Shown here piece after piece: positions 42,560 through 51,060 of a stretch of 64,000 nucleotides of DNA; within the stretch, counting starts at the first letter, position 1, and the number at the start of each line of letters is the position of its first letter. This DNA is from Kumtagia ephedrae (lineage in GTDB: Bacteria; Pseudomonadota; Alphaproteobacteria; Rhizobiales; Rhizobiaceae), in the NCBI RefSeq assembly GCF_003012745.1, contig NZ_PXYK01000021.1, forward strand, positions 1 to 64,000, given 5' to 3'. The notes below the pieces were generated by a model. That model was not told where the DNA came from and searched no databases. It saw only the letters and a program-made list of their open reading frames with translations. The translations under genes were made by a program, and so were the position numbers.

Positions 42560-44773
42560 ATGGCAAGACGCAACGGCACGCGCATCGAGCCGACATTCGA
42601 CGGGCCGTCCCGGCGTCCGGCGTCCGACGACTTCGCGCTCGACGAGGACGACCGCGTGCTGCCGTCGCAGCGCAAGCGCGCGCCAGCCGCACGCAAGGCC
42701 GGCAAGGCGCGGCGGGAGCAGCGCCGCGCCGCGCCGCGGCGCCGCCGCCTCGGCCTGGGGCGGCTGTTCTACTGGTGCTGCGTGCTCATGCTGTGGGCCG
42801 GCATCGGGCTTGCCGGCATCGTCGCCTGGTATGGCGCGCAACTGCCCAGCGTCGCCAACTGGTCGATCCCCGACCGGCCGCCCAACGTCAAGATCGTCGC
42901 CGTCGACGGCGCCCAGATCGCCAATCGCGGCATGACCGGCGGCGAGGCGATCGGCCTGCACGAGATGTCGCCCTACATCCCCCAGGCGGTGATGGCGATC
43001 GAGGACCGCCGCTTCTATTCGCATTTCGGCGTCGACCCGATCGGCCTCGCCCGCGCCATGCTGCATAACGTCCTCGACGGCAGCTTCAGCCAGGGCGGCT
43101 CGACGCTCACCCAGCAGCTCGCCAAGAACCTGTTCCTGCAGCCGGACCGCACCATCGAGCGCAAGGTGCAGGAGGTGCTGCTGGCGCTGTGGCTGGAGCA
43201 CGAGCACAGCAAGGACCAGATCCTGGAAATGTACCTGAACCGGGTCTATTTCGGCTCGGGCGCCTACGGCGTGGAGGCGGCGTCGCGCCGCTATTTCGGC
43301 AAGTCCGCGCGCGATGTGACGCTCTCCGAGGCTGCGCTGCTCGCCGGTCTGCTCAAGGCGCCGTCGCGGCTGTCGCCGGCGCGCGACCCGCAGGCGGCGG
43401 AGCGGCGGGCGCAGCTCGTGCTCGCCGCCATGCGCGACGAGGGCCTGATCGGCGAGAACGAGCTGACGACGGCGATGAGCGCGCCCGCCACCCGCGCCGC
43501 CGCCTTCTGGACCGGCTCGGAGAACTATGTCGCCGACCGGGTGATGGGCGAGCTGCCGGCGCTCATCGGCGACGTGCGCGCCGACATCGTCGTCGACACC
43601 ACCATCGACCTCGACCTGCAGCAATTCGCCGAAAAGTCGATCCGCCGGCTGATCGACGAGAACCGCGACAAGCTCGACGTCAGCCAGGGCGCGCTGGTGT
43701 CGATCGACAGTTCCGGCGCGGTGCGCGCCATGGTCGGCGGCTACGACTACGCCAACAGCCAGTTCGACCGCGCCTCCGAGGCGCGCCGGCAGCCAGGCTC
43801 GGCGTTCAAGCCCTTCGTCTTCCTGGCCGCAATGGAGCAGGGCGTGCGGCCGGACAGCATGCGCAACGACGCGCCGATCCGCATCGGCAAATGGTCGCCG
43901 CAGAACTACAACGGCAAATATTACGGCCAGGTCACGCTGGCCACCGCGCTCGCAAAATCGCTGAACTCGGTGGCTGCGCAGCTGGTGATGGAGGTCGGCG
44001 CCGGCTCGGTGGTGGAGGCCGCCCAGCGCATGGGCATCCAGTCCGAGCTGCAGGCCAACAACGCGATCGCGCTCGGCACGTCGGAGGTGACGCCGCTGGA
44101 GCTCACCGCCGCCTACGTGCCGTTCGCCAATGGCGGCTATCGGCCCGACCTGCATTTCGTGCGCCGCGTCACCACCGCCGAAGGCAAGGTGCTGTACGAG
44201 CACCCGTCCGGCGCGTCGCCGCGCGTCATCAGCCCCGAGATCGTCGGCATGATGAACGCCATGATGAAGGAGACGCTGTCCGACGGCACGGCGCGCAAGG
44301 CCCGCTTCGGCTGGCCGGCAGCGGGCAAGACCGGCACCAGCCAGAAGTCGCGAGACGCCTGGTTCGTCGGCTACACCGCCAATCTCACCACCGGCGTGTG
44401 GTTCGGCAACGACGACGGCCGGCCCATGAAGAAGGTGACCGGCGGCGCCCTGCCGACGCTCGCCTGGCACGAGTTCATGGCCGCCGCGCACCAGGGCGTG
44501 CCGGTGGCCGAGCTGCCCGGCCGCTGGGAGCCGGTGCCGGACCTGATCGACGAGAGCGTGCCGGACGCGGCCGTCGCCGGCGATGTCGGCGGCCAGACGG
44601 CCGAACCGGTCGCCGGACTGCCGCAAGACCCGGCCGTGGATCCCGTAGCCTACCCGACGGCCGACGACCCCACCGCCTCGATCCGTCACCCGGTGCCCAG
44701 CGCCGACGTCGGGGGCCCGGCGGTGCGGCGGCAGAACTCCATCCTCGACATTATTCTTGGCAACGGCGGGTGA
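42560..44773 (+). CDS. Bifunctional penicillin-binding protein 1 (transglycosylase/transpeptidase)
   Basis: A 737-residue class A PBP. A basic cytoplasmic tail (residues 1-65) and one membrane helix (LFYWCCVLMLWAGIGLAGIV) precede the GT51 domain: MAIEDRRFYSHFGVD (catalytic Glu, about residue 148), GGSTLTQQLAKNLFLQ and RKVQEVLLALWLE. The transpeptidase domain has the active-site Ser in RQPGSAFKPF (about 412), KSLNSVAAQL and AGKTGTSQKSRDAWFVGYT (about 590). It polymerises and cross-links peptidoglycan in the periplasm. The C-terminal tail is acidic and ends in the hydrophobic SILDIILGNGG. Single gene. Confidence 0.94.
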   Translation: MARRNGTRIEPTFDGPSRRPASDDFALDEDDRVLPSQRKRAPAARKAGKARREQRRAAPRRRRLGLGRLFYWCCVLMLWAGIGLAGIVAWYGAQLPSVANWSIPDRPPNVKIVAVDGAQIANRGMTGGEAIGLHEMSPYIPQAVMAIEDRRFYSHFGVDPIGLARAMLHNVLDGSFSQGGSTLTQQLAKNLFLQPDRTIERKVQEVLLALWLEHEHSKDQILEMYLNRVYFGSGAYGVEAASRRYFGKSARDVTLSEAALLAGLLKAPSRLSPARDPQAAERRAQLVLAAMRDEGLIGENELTTAMSAPATRAAAFWTGSENYVADRVMGELPALIGDVRADIVVDTTIDLDLQQFAEKSIRRLIDENRDKLDVSQGALVSIDSSGAVRAMVGGYDYANSQFDRASEARRQPGSAFKPFVFLAAMEQGVRPDSMRNDAPIRIGKWSPQNYNGKYYGQVTLATALAKSLNSVAAQLVMEVGAGSVVEAAQRMGIQSELQANNAIALGTSEVTPLELTAAYVPFANGGYRPDLHFVRRVTTAEGKVLYEHPSGASPRVISPEIVGMMNAMMKETLSDGTARKARFGWPAAGKTGTSQKSRDAWFVGYTANLTTGVWFGNDDGRPMKKVTGGALPTLAWHEFMAAAHQGVPVAELPGRWEPVPDLIDESVPDAAVAGDVGGQTAEPVAGLPQDPAVDPVAYPTADDPTASIRHPVPSADVGGPAVRRQNSILDIILGNGG

Positions 44774-44925
44774 TGTGGATTGTCTCAGGACCGCGCTGCA
44801 GGCGGCCCTCTCCCCGTTCTTCACGGCTGTCGGATTCTAACATCTTCCATCGTTGGCGCATCATGTTGATATGCGCTGCTTTATGAGTGCTTCATTCTGC
44901 TCTGTCGGGCGTGTCGCTGCCGCCA

Positions 44926-44985
44926 CGGCATGGATCCTATGGTCTCCGCGACGGCCTTCGGCCTGCTCCGCCATAGGATGACGAA
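44926..44985 (+). repeat. Intergenic palindromic repeat, copy 1
   Basis: Begins CGGCATGGATCCTATGGTCT and ends GCTCCGCCATAGGATGACGA. The outer ATCCTATGG and CCATAGGAT are complementary, so the copy is itself a stem-loop. It matches copy 2 read on the other strand, with differences mostly in the centre. Confidence 0.75.
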
Positions 44986-45057
44986 CGGCGGAATGGTTCG
45001 GCTACTCGCCAGCGGCCCGTGAGCGTTTGACGTGATTAGCCAGCAACATCAAGGGTT

Positions 45058-45116
45058 TCGTCATCCTAGGGCGGAGCCGGAGCGCAGCGGAGGCGAAGAC
45101 CCTAGGATCCATGCCG
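45058..45116 (-). repeat. Intergenic palindromic repeat, copy 2
   Basis: The reverse complement begins CGGCATGGATCCTAGGGTCT and ends GCTCCGCCCTAGGATGACGA, matching copy 1 with compensatory changes: the stem is TCCTAGGG/CCCTAGGA here against TCCTATGG/CCATAGGA there. Paired changes that keep the stem suggest structure is selected or that the copies belong to a diverse family. Both ends carry TCATCC/GGATGA. Confidence 0.75.
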
Positions 45117-45250
45117 TACCGGTTGTGAAGTGCTCCGGCGCCGACGGCATCCTATCAGATGTGTGAACGCGGTAGCCGTTCTTCACGGGGAGAGGATGCC
45201 GGCAGGTGAGGGGCTGCACCGACCGGTCAAATAAACAACCGCTGATATTA

Positions 45251-46078
45251 TTATCCGACGAAGGCCCGCTCGACGACAAAGTCGCCGGGATGGCTGACGG
45301 AGCCTTCCTTGAAGCCGAGGCTCTCGGCAAGCTCCTTGACGTCCTTCAGCATGTGCATGGAGCCGCAGATCATGATGCGGTCGACCGCCGGATCGAGTTT
45401 TTCGATGCCTACATCGCTGTAGAACTTGCCGGATTCGATCAGTGCGGTGATGCGGCCCATGAAGGGCGACTCCTCGCGCGTCGTCGTCGAATAGAGCGTG
45501 ACGCGGCCGTTGGTGAACTCGCCGATCAGCGGATCGTCGGCGAGGCCGGCGACCAGCTCCTGGCCGTAGACCAGCTCGGCCCTGTCGCGGCAGGTGTGGG
45601 TAACGATCACCTGCTCGAACTTCTCATAAGTGTCGGGGTCGCGCAGCAGGCTGGCGAAGGGGGCAATGCCCGTGCCGGTCGAGACCATCAGCAGGCGTCT
45701 GGCCGGCGTCAGCGCGTCGACCACCAGCGTGCCGGTCGCCTTATGGCGCATCAGGATCGGATCGCCCGGCTGGATCTTCTGCAGCTCCGAGGTGAGCGGC
45801 CCGTCCGGCACCTTGATGGAGAAGAATTCGAGCTCCTCGTCCCAGGCCGGGCTCGCCACCGAATAGGCGCGGAACACCGGCTTCTCCGCATTGGGCAGGC
45901 CGATCATGACGAACTCGCCAGAACGGAAGCGCAGCGACTGCGGCCGGGTGACGCGGAAGGCGAACAGCCGGTCGGTGTAGTGCTTGACCGACACCACCGT
46001 CTCGACATGCACGTTGGCCGGAATGGGGAATGGCAGCGGGCGCGCGTCGCGCGTCTCAAGCAGCAAGGGAGAATTCAT
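45251..46078 (-). CDS. fpr: Ferredoxin--NADP+ reductase
   Basis: A 275-residue FAD enzyme moving electrons between NADPH and ferredoxin or flavodoxin, often for oxidative-stress and Fe-S needs. FAD binding: FRSGEFVMIGLPNAE and RAYSVASPAWDEELEFFSIK. NADP binding: LLMVSTGTGIAPFASLLRD, VTHTCRDRAELVYGQEL and MICGSMHMLKDVKELAESLG. The end GDFVVERAFVG is typical of rhizobial FPR. The start at 46078 gives a slightly long N terminus before FPIPANVHVETV. A GTATAC-centred operator candidate lies about 120 bases upstream. Confidence 0.94.
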   Translation of the reverse strand: MNSPLLLETRDARPLPFPIPANVHVETVVSVKHYTDRLFAFRVTRPQSLRFRSGEFVMIGLPNAEKPVFRAYSVASPAWDEELEFFSIKVPDGPLTSELQKIQPGDPILMRHKATGTLVVDALTPARRLLMVSTGTGIAPFASLLRDPDTYEKFEQVIVTHTCRDRAELVYGQELVAGLADDPLIGEFTNGRVTLYSTTTREESPFMGRITALIESGKFYSDVGIEKLDPAVDRIMICGSMHMLKDVKELAESLGFKEGSVSHPGDFVVERAFVG

Positions 46079-46196
46079 CGGCGCCGCGCCTTTTCGTCTT
46101 TATTTTCGCGCACAGACGCCCTTAGCGCGGCGGGCGCTTCGGCCCCGCCGTCGAGTGACGCATGCCCGGAAGCTAAGCTCTTGTGTCGTGAGTTTA

Positions 46197-46208
46197 TTAG
46201 TATACAAA
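46197..46208. promoter_or_regulatory. GTATAC-centred GntR-type operator candidate
   Basis: TTAGTATACAAA is a near-palindrome of the form met in FadR-subfamily GntR operators (T-N-GT...AC-N-A). On the minus strand TTGACC at 46219-46224 and TAATAA overlapping the site could form a promoter toward fpr with 18-base spacing. It lies between fpr and hyuA, so either could be the target. No GntR gene is adjacent. Confidence 0.4.
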
Positions 46209-46290
46209 CAAGTTTTAGGTCAAGCTGCGGGCGGAAAACAGCTTTCCAAACTGTCTGCGCCCGGTAGTCCGGGCGTTTCGGATAGGTCGA

Positions 46291-48357
46291 ATGCGAGAGA
46301 ATATTTCCGCGAAGGCCGGAAGCGTCGTCGCCGGCATAGACGTCGGCGGAACCTTCACCGATCTCATCCTGATCGACGGCCGCGGCGGTCAGGTGCGCAT
46401 CGCCAAGACGCCGACCACGGTGCGGAACCAGGCCTTCGGCGTCGTCTCGGCACTGTCCGAGGCGGATTTCCCGGTCAGCGGCATCGACCTCATCGTCCAC
46501 GGCACGACCACAACGACCAATGCCGTGCTGGAACGCCGGCTCGCCCGCACCGGGATGATCACGACGCGCGGTTTCCGCGACGTGATCGAGCTCGGCCGGC
46601 GCACGCGGCCACAGCCCTATGGCATGACCGGCAGCTTCGTGCCCGTCATCCCCCGCGATCTCCGGCTGGACGTGTCCGAGCGGGTAGAGGCCTCGGGCGC
46701 GGTGCGGGTGCCGCTCGACGAGCAGGAGGTGCGCGAGGCGGTCCGAAATCTGCTCGCCGCCGGCTGCGAGTCGCTCGTCATCCATTTCCTGCACGCCTAT
46801 GCCAATCCGGCGCATGAGCGGCGCGCCGCCGAGATCGCCGCGGAGCTCTGGCCGAACGGCTACATCACCACCGGGCATTCGCTGCTGTCGGAGGCACGCG
46901 AGTTCGAGCGCGGCGTCACCGCGGCGGTCAACGCCAGCGTCCAGCCGATCCTCGAGCGCTACGTGGCGCGGCTGCGCGCCGAGCTGGAGGCGCGCGGCTA
47001 TGCCCGCGACTTCCTGATCATGAACGGCAATGGCGGCATGATCTCGGCCCGCAACGTCACCCGCGAGGCGGCCAAGACGGTGATGTCCGGTCCGGCTTCC
47101 GGCGTCATCGCCGCCGCCTATACCGGCCGGCGCGCCGGCTTCGCCTCGCTCGTCACCTACGACATGGGCGGCACCTCGACCGACGTCGCGCTGATCCGCG
47201 ACGCCCAGCCTGCCGTCTCCAACGAGATCGAGATCGAATATGCGATGCCGATCCACGTGCCGATGGTGGCCGTGCACACGGTCGGCGCCGGCGGCGGCTC
47301 GATTGCCCGCGTCGACGCCTCGGGCCTCATCCAGGTCGGGCCGCAGAGCGCCGGCGCCGACCCCGGCCCGATCTGCTACGGCCGCGGTGGCACCGAGCCG
47401 ACCATCACCGACGCCAATCTCGTGCTGGGCCGGCTCAACCCGAAGAAGCTGCTCGCCGTCGAGCACCCCGTCACCGTCGAGGACGTGACGAAAGTCTTCG
47501 AGAACAGGATCGGCCGACCGACCGGCCTCGACGGTTTCGCCGCCGCCGGCGCGGTGCTGCGGCTGGGCAACATCAAGATGGCCGGCGCCGTCCGCATGGT
47601 CTCGGTGGCGCGCGGCCACGACCCGCGCGACTTCGCCCTGTTTGCCTTCGGCGGCGCCGGCCCGCTGCACGCGTCGGCGCTGGCGCGCGAACTCGGCCTG
47701 CCGCGCGTGCTGGTGCCGGCCCGGCCGGGCATCACCAACGCGCTGGGCTGCGTGGTGGCCGACATGCGCCACGACTTCGTCAACACCGTCAACCGGCCGG
47801 TCGCCACCCTCGATGAGGCGGAGATGCGCTTGATCCTGGAGCGCCAGCGCGCGCAGGGCGTGGCGCTGATCGAAGAAGAGGCGGTGAAACCGGAGACGAT
47901 CCGCTTCAGCCATTCCGCCGACATGCAGTTCGTCGGCCAGACCCACATCATCACCGTGCCGCTACCCTCTGCCGCGGTGTCGCGGGCCGAATTGCAGGCG
48001 CTGTTCGAAAAAGCCTATTTCGCGCGCTTCCGCGTCGAGCTGCCGGAAATCCGCGCCAATCTGGTCAATCTCAATACCTCCGTCACCGGCATGCGGCCGC
48101 CGCTCGACCTGTCGCGGCTGATCGATCCGGCCGGCCGCGCCGCGACTCTTGCCGAGGCGCTGACCGAGACGCGCCCCGTCTGGTTCGACGGCGTATGGCA
48201 CGACACGCCGGTCTATGCGCGCGAAAAACTGCCGCTCGACGCGGAAACAGCCGGCCCGGCGATCCTCGAGCAGATGGACTGCACCACCGTACTGGAGCCA
48301 GGCGACCGCGCACGCTCCGACGCGGACGGCAACCTGATCGTGGAGGTGGGCGGATGA
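46291..48357 (+). CDS. Hydantoinase/oxoprolinase family subunit A (HyuA-like)
   Basis: A 688-residue ATP-dependent hydantoinase/5-oxoprolinase large subunit. The N-terminal acetate-kinase-like core has AGIDVGGTFTDLILIDGRGG and IVHGTTTTTNAVLERRLART; the central domain has MNGNGGMISARNVTREAAKT, VMSGPASGVIAAAYTGRRAG, VTYDMGGTSTDVALIRD and VGAGGGSIARVDASGLIQVG; the C-terminal part has FGGAGPLHASALARELGL. It works with the HyuB-like partner to open a cyclic amide (hydantoin, oxoproline or similar) with ATP. Substrate cannot be told. Confidence 0.93.
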   Translation: MRENISAKAGSVVAGIDVGGTFTDLILIDGRGGQVRIAKTPTTVRNQAFGVVSALSEADFPVSGIDLIVHGTTTTTNAVLERRLARTGMITTRGFRDVIELGRRTRPQPYGMTGSFVPVIPRDLRLDVSERVEASGAVRVPLDEQEVREAVRNLLAAGCESLVIHFLHAYANPAHERRAAEIAAELWPNGYITTGHSLLSEAREFERGVTAAVNASVQPILERYVARLRAELEARGYARDFLIMNGNGGMISARNVTREAAKTVMSGPASGVIAAAYTGRRAGFASLVTYDMGGTSTDVALIRDAQPAVSNEIEIEYAMPIHVPMVAVHTVGAGGGSIARVDASGLIQVGPQSAGADPGPICYGRGGTEPTITDANLVLGRLNPKKLLAVEHPVTVEDVTKVFENRIGRPTGLDGFAAAGAVLRLGNIKMAGAVRMVSVARGHDPRDFALFAFGGAGPLHASALARELGLPRVLVPARPGITNALGCVVADMRHDFVNTVNRPVATLDEAEMRLILERQRAQGVALIEEEAVKPETIRFSHSADMQFVGQTHIITVPLPSAAVSRAELQALFEKAYFARFRVELPEIRANLVNLNTSVTGMRPPLDLSRLIDPAGRAATLAEALTETRPVWFDGVWHDTPVYAREKLPLDAETAGPAILEQMDCTTVLEPGDRARSDADGNLIVEVGG

Positions 48358-48370
48358 ACACGGCGCCGAC

Positions 48371-48617
48371 GTCCCCCTCTAGGGCAGGGCGACCGCATAT
48401 GGAAGTTCTAGAGGTGTCGCCTGGCCGGTTACCCCCACCCCTAACCCCTCCCCTCAAGGGGGAGGGGGACTTTGCGGCCGCAATGCCGCACGAAACGGTC
48501 CACTATTGGTGCCTGGCGAAGACGCCAGCCGGTCCCCCTCCCCCCTGTGGGGAGGGGTTAGGGGTGGGGGTAACTCCATATGCGGCCGCCCTGCTCCTCT
48601 CACGGGGAGGGGGGAGT
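48371..48617. repeat. Compound palindromic element in the hyuA/hyuB junction
   Basis: The inner pair spans 48429-48573: TTACCCCCACCCCTAACCCC on the left and its inverted copy on the right, with a few mismatches (CCCCCCTGTGGGG against the expected CCCCCTTGAGGGG). An outer pair surrounds it: AGGGCGACCGCATATGGA near 48386 against the complement of TCCATATGCGGCCGCCCT near 48575. The nested element fills almost all of the 268 bases between hyuA and hyuB. The inner left arm and centre match the addB/addA element at 36759-36901. Confidence 0.85.
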
Positions 48618-48625
48618 GCAGAGCC

Positions 48626-50350
48626 ATGACCCTCGACGCCATCACCCTCTCCGTCATCCAGGCAGCGCTCCAGCAGGCCTGCGACGAGATGGACCTCGCC
48701 TTCTCCCGCGCCGCCTTCTCGCCGGTGATCGCCGAGGCGAACGATCGTTCCGACGGCATCTACTCGGCAGTGGACGGCTCGCTGATCGCCCAGGGCAGCG
48801 AGGGCCTGCCGGTCTTCGTCGGCGTCATGCAGCATTCGACCAGGACCATCATCGAGATGATCGCCGCCGGCCGCTGCCTACCGCCGCAGGAAGGCGACAT
48901 CTACATCGTCAACGACCCCTATCTCGGCGGCACGCATCTGATGGACGTGCGCTTCGCCATGCCGGTCTATCGGGGCGGGAAAATCTTCTGCTGGCTCTCC
49001 AACACCGGCCACTGGCCGGACATCGGCGGCGCGGTGCCCGGCGGCTTTTCGGCCTCGGCCACCGCGGTCGAGCAGGAGGGGCTGCGGCTGCCGCCGGTAA
49101 AGCTGTTCAAGAAGGGCGCGCTCGACCCAGAGATCTATGCCATCATTACCTCCAACATCCGCGTCGCCGACCAGCGCATCGGCGACATCAAGGCGCAGGC
49201 GGCAGCACTGCATGTCGGCCGCGAGCGGCTCTTCCAGATTCTCGATCGCTACGGCGACGACACCGTCGGCGAGGCGATCGCCGAGCTGCGCCGCCGCGCC
49301 GCCGAGCAGATGCGGGCGCATATCGCCAAGATTGCCGACGGCACCTATCGCTCCACCGCCTATGTCGATTCCGACGGCGTGGTCGACCAGCCGCTCACCA
49401 TCGCCCTTGCTGTCGAGAAGGCTGGCGACACGCTCATCTTCGACTTTGCCGGGTCAAGCGCGCCCTGCGCCGGGCCGATGAACAGCGTGCTGGCGACGAC
49501 GCTGTCGGCGGTCTACCTCGCCATGCGCCACATCTTCCCCGACGTGCCGATCAGCGCCGGTGCTTTCGAGCCGCTGGTGGTGAAGCGGCCGGAAGGCACC
49601 TTCCTCGATGCGAAGTATCCGCGCCCAGTCTCCGGCTGCGCGGCGGAGGTGTCGCAGCGCATCGCCGAGGCCGTGTTCGCCGCGATGGTGCAGGCGCTGC
49701 CCGACAAGGTGACCGCCGCGCCCGCCGGCTCCAGCGGCAATTTCGCGCTGGGCGGCTCCGATCCGGCACGCGGCCGCGACTATGTCATGTACCAGATCTC
49801 CGGCGGCGGTTATGGCGGCCATGCCGGCGGCGACGGGCTGACCAATGGCTGCTCGACCATCGGCATCTCCAAATCGCCGCCGGTCGAGATCATGGAACAG
49901 GCCTTTCCGGTGCTCTACCGCCACTACAGGCTGCGCGAAGGCTCCGGCGGCGCCGGCAAGCAGCGCGGCGGCTTCGGGCTGGCCTATGAGGTCGAGCTGC
50001 TGCGCGGCGAGGCACGCGCCTCCTTCGTCATGGACCACGGCCGCGTCGGCCCGCAAGGCGTGCTCGGCGGCAGCGACGGCGCGGTCAACAAGGTCACGGT
50101 TTGGCGCGACGGCGTCGCCCATGTGCCGCCGCATCTGTCGAAGGAGCAGGACATCCCGCTCCAGGCCGGCGACCGCGTCAGCGTGGAAACCCCCGGCGGC
50201 GGCGGCTTCGGCGACCCGCGCCAGCGCGACCCGGAGCTGGTGCGGCGCGACGTGGCGATGGGGTACTATACGCCGGAGCAGGCGGCGGAGATGTTCGGGG
50301 TGAGGGTTGCCTCGGAGAGGCCTCCACGGCAACCGTTGAAAACCAACTGA
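48626..50350 (+). CDS. Hydantoinase/oxoprolinase family subunit B (HyuB-like)
   Basis: A 574-residue small-partner subunit of the ATP-dependent hydantoinase/oxoprolinase group. Segments are VIQAALQQACDEMDLAFSRA, SPVIAEANDRSDGIYSAVDG, IYIVNDPYLGGTHLMDVRFA, WLSNTGHWPDIGGAVPGGFS, TGTF-like SGNFALGGSDPARGRDYVMY, SGGYGGHAGGDGLTNGCST and the end VSVETPGGGGFGDPRQRDPE. The start MTLDAITLSVIQ at 48626 matches the family; the frame open upstream runs through the palindromic element and is not homologous. Transcription from hyuA must cross that element. Confidence 0.93.
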   Translation: MTLDAITLSVIQAALQQACDEMDLAFSRAAFSPVIAEANDRSDGIYSAVDGSLIAQGSEGLPVFVGVMQHSTRTIIEMIAAGRCLPPQEGDIYIVNDPYLGGTHLMDVRFAMPVYRGGKIFCWLSNTGHWPDIGGAVPGGFSASATAVEQEGLRLPPVKLFKKGALDPEIYAIITSNIRVADQRIGDIKAQAAALHVGRERLFQILDRYGDDTVGEAIAELRRRAAEQMRAHIAKIADGTYRSTAYVDSDGVVDQPLTIALAVEKAGDTLIFDFAGSSAPCAGPMNSVLATTLSAVYLAMRHIFPDVPISAGAFEPLVVKRPEGTFLDAKYPRPVSGCAAEVSQRIAEAVFAAMVQALPDKVTAAPAGSSGNFALGGSDPARGRDYVMYQISGGGYGGHAGGDGLTNGCSTIGISKSPPVEIMEQAFPVLYRHYRLREGSGGAGKQRGGFGLAYEVELLRGEARASFVMDHGRVGPQGVLGGSDGAVNKVTVWRDGVAHVPPHLSKEQDIPLQAGDRVSVETPGGGGFGDPRQRDPELVRRDVAMGYYTPEQAAEMFGVRVASERPPRQPLKTN

Positions 50351-50372
50351 ATTGATGGCATAAAGTGCCATC

Positions 50373-50660
50373 ATGGCGGCAAGGTTGATCGTCCGGGAAC
50401 GCGTGGTCTATCCCGACGGCGACATTGTCGAGATGGTTGTCTGGATGCTGCCGGAGCCGGTGCCTCCGACGACGCATGGCTTCAAGTACCGGCTCGTCTA
50501 TATCCGCGAGGGCCAGCGCGTCCTGGCCTGCGACAACGAGCGCGGCAAAGGCGATCATCGCCATTTTCGCGGCGAAGAATCGGCCATCCGGTTCCTTTCG
50601 ATCGAGGCCTTGCTCGAAGCGTTCGTCGCGGAAGTCGAACAGATGAGAGGCGACAGATGA
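50373..50660 (+). CDS. TumE-family toxin (DUF6516)
   Basis: A 95-residue protein matching the DUF6516/TumE toxin family: VRERVVYPDGDIVEMVVWML, PEPVPPTTHGFKYRLVYI, LACDNERGKGDHRHFRGEES and FLSIEALLEAFVAEVE. The DNERGKGDHRH segment is the signature. Its stop overlaps the start of the partner gene by four bases. It lies 22 bases after hyuB but is not expected to belong functionally with it. Family members inhibit growth by an effect still being worked out. Confidence 0.85.
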   Translation: MAARLIVRERVVYPDGDIVEMVVWMLPEPVPPTTHGFKYRLVYIREGQRVLACDNERGKGDHRHFRGEESAIRFLSIEALLEAFVAEVEQMRGDR

Positions 50661-51019
50661 GAAAACAGATCATCGTCGGCGGCAATCTGGCAGATGCAGC
50701 GAAGCGGGTGGCCGACGCGTGGCATCGGGCCGAGCGGGGCGAGGTTTTCGAGCCCGAGGACAACGTCACCTTCGTCTCCTGGGCTGGCTTGTCCGCCGCA
50801 CTGACGGAAAAGCGCTATGAGTTGCTCAAGGCGCTGCATCGCAGGCCTGCCGCCAGCATCAGGGAGCTGTCGCGCACTCTCGGCCGGGACTTCAAGCGCG
50901 TGCATGAGGACGTGTCGGCGCTGAGAGAGATCGGGCTGATCGAAGTCGGCCCGGACGGAACGCTGACGGCCAGCTATTCCGAGATCCGGGCGGTGATCAC
51001 CATGGGAGACGCAGCGTAG
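50657..51019 (+). CDS. TumA-like DNA-binding antitoxin
   Basis: A 120-residue winged-helix protein of the kind paired with TumE (HVO_A0114-like): EDNVTFVSWAGLSAALTEKR, YELLKALHRRPAASIRELSR and TLGRDFKRVHEDVSALREIG form the helix-turn-helix, and LIEVGPDGTLTASYSEIRAV the wing. It starts within the toxin stop (ATGA), giving toxin-first order. It should neutralise the toxin and autoregulate. Confidence 0.85.
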   Translation: MRKQIIVGGNLADAAKRVADAWHRAERGEVFEPEDNVTFVSWAGLSAALTEKRYELLKALHRRPAASIRELSRTLGRDFKRVHEDVSALREIGLIEVGPDGTLTASYSEIRAVITMGDAA

Positions 51020-51060
51020 CCGCTCTGCACAAGGTCGAGTCTCCTCGGCAGGAGCGTCCA

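Larger units (their letters stand above)
44774..45250. other. Intergenic stretch carrying an inverted pair of repeats
   Basis: No coding frame is supported. The stretch holds two copies of a palindromic repeat in opposite orientation (44926-44985 and 45058-45116). The PBP1 and fpr genes converge here, so it must also contain their transcript ends; the repeat stems may serve this. Confidence 0.6.

Noticed and set aside
42494..44824. A 776-codon minus-strand frame opposite the PBP1 gene
   Set aside because: His/Arg/Gly-rich shadow with no homology; the PBP1 catalytic motifs are on the plus strand.
46075..47946. A 623-codon minus-strand frame opposite hyuA that abuts fpr
   Set aside because: No domain and codon bias of an antisense frame; hyuA is complete.
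48506..48625. A possible 40-residue N-terminal extension of HyuB
   Set aside because: It is translated from the palindromic element; family homology starts at MTLDAITLSVIQ (48626).
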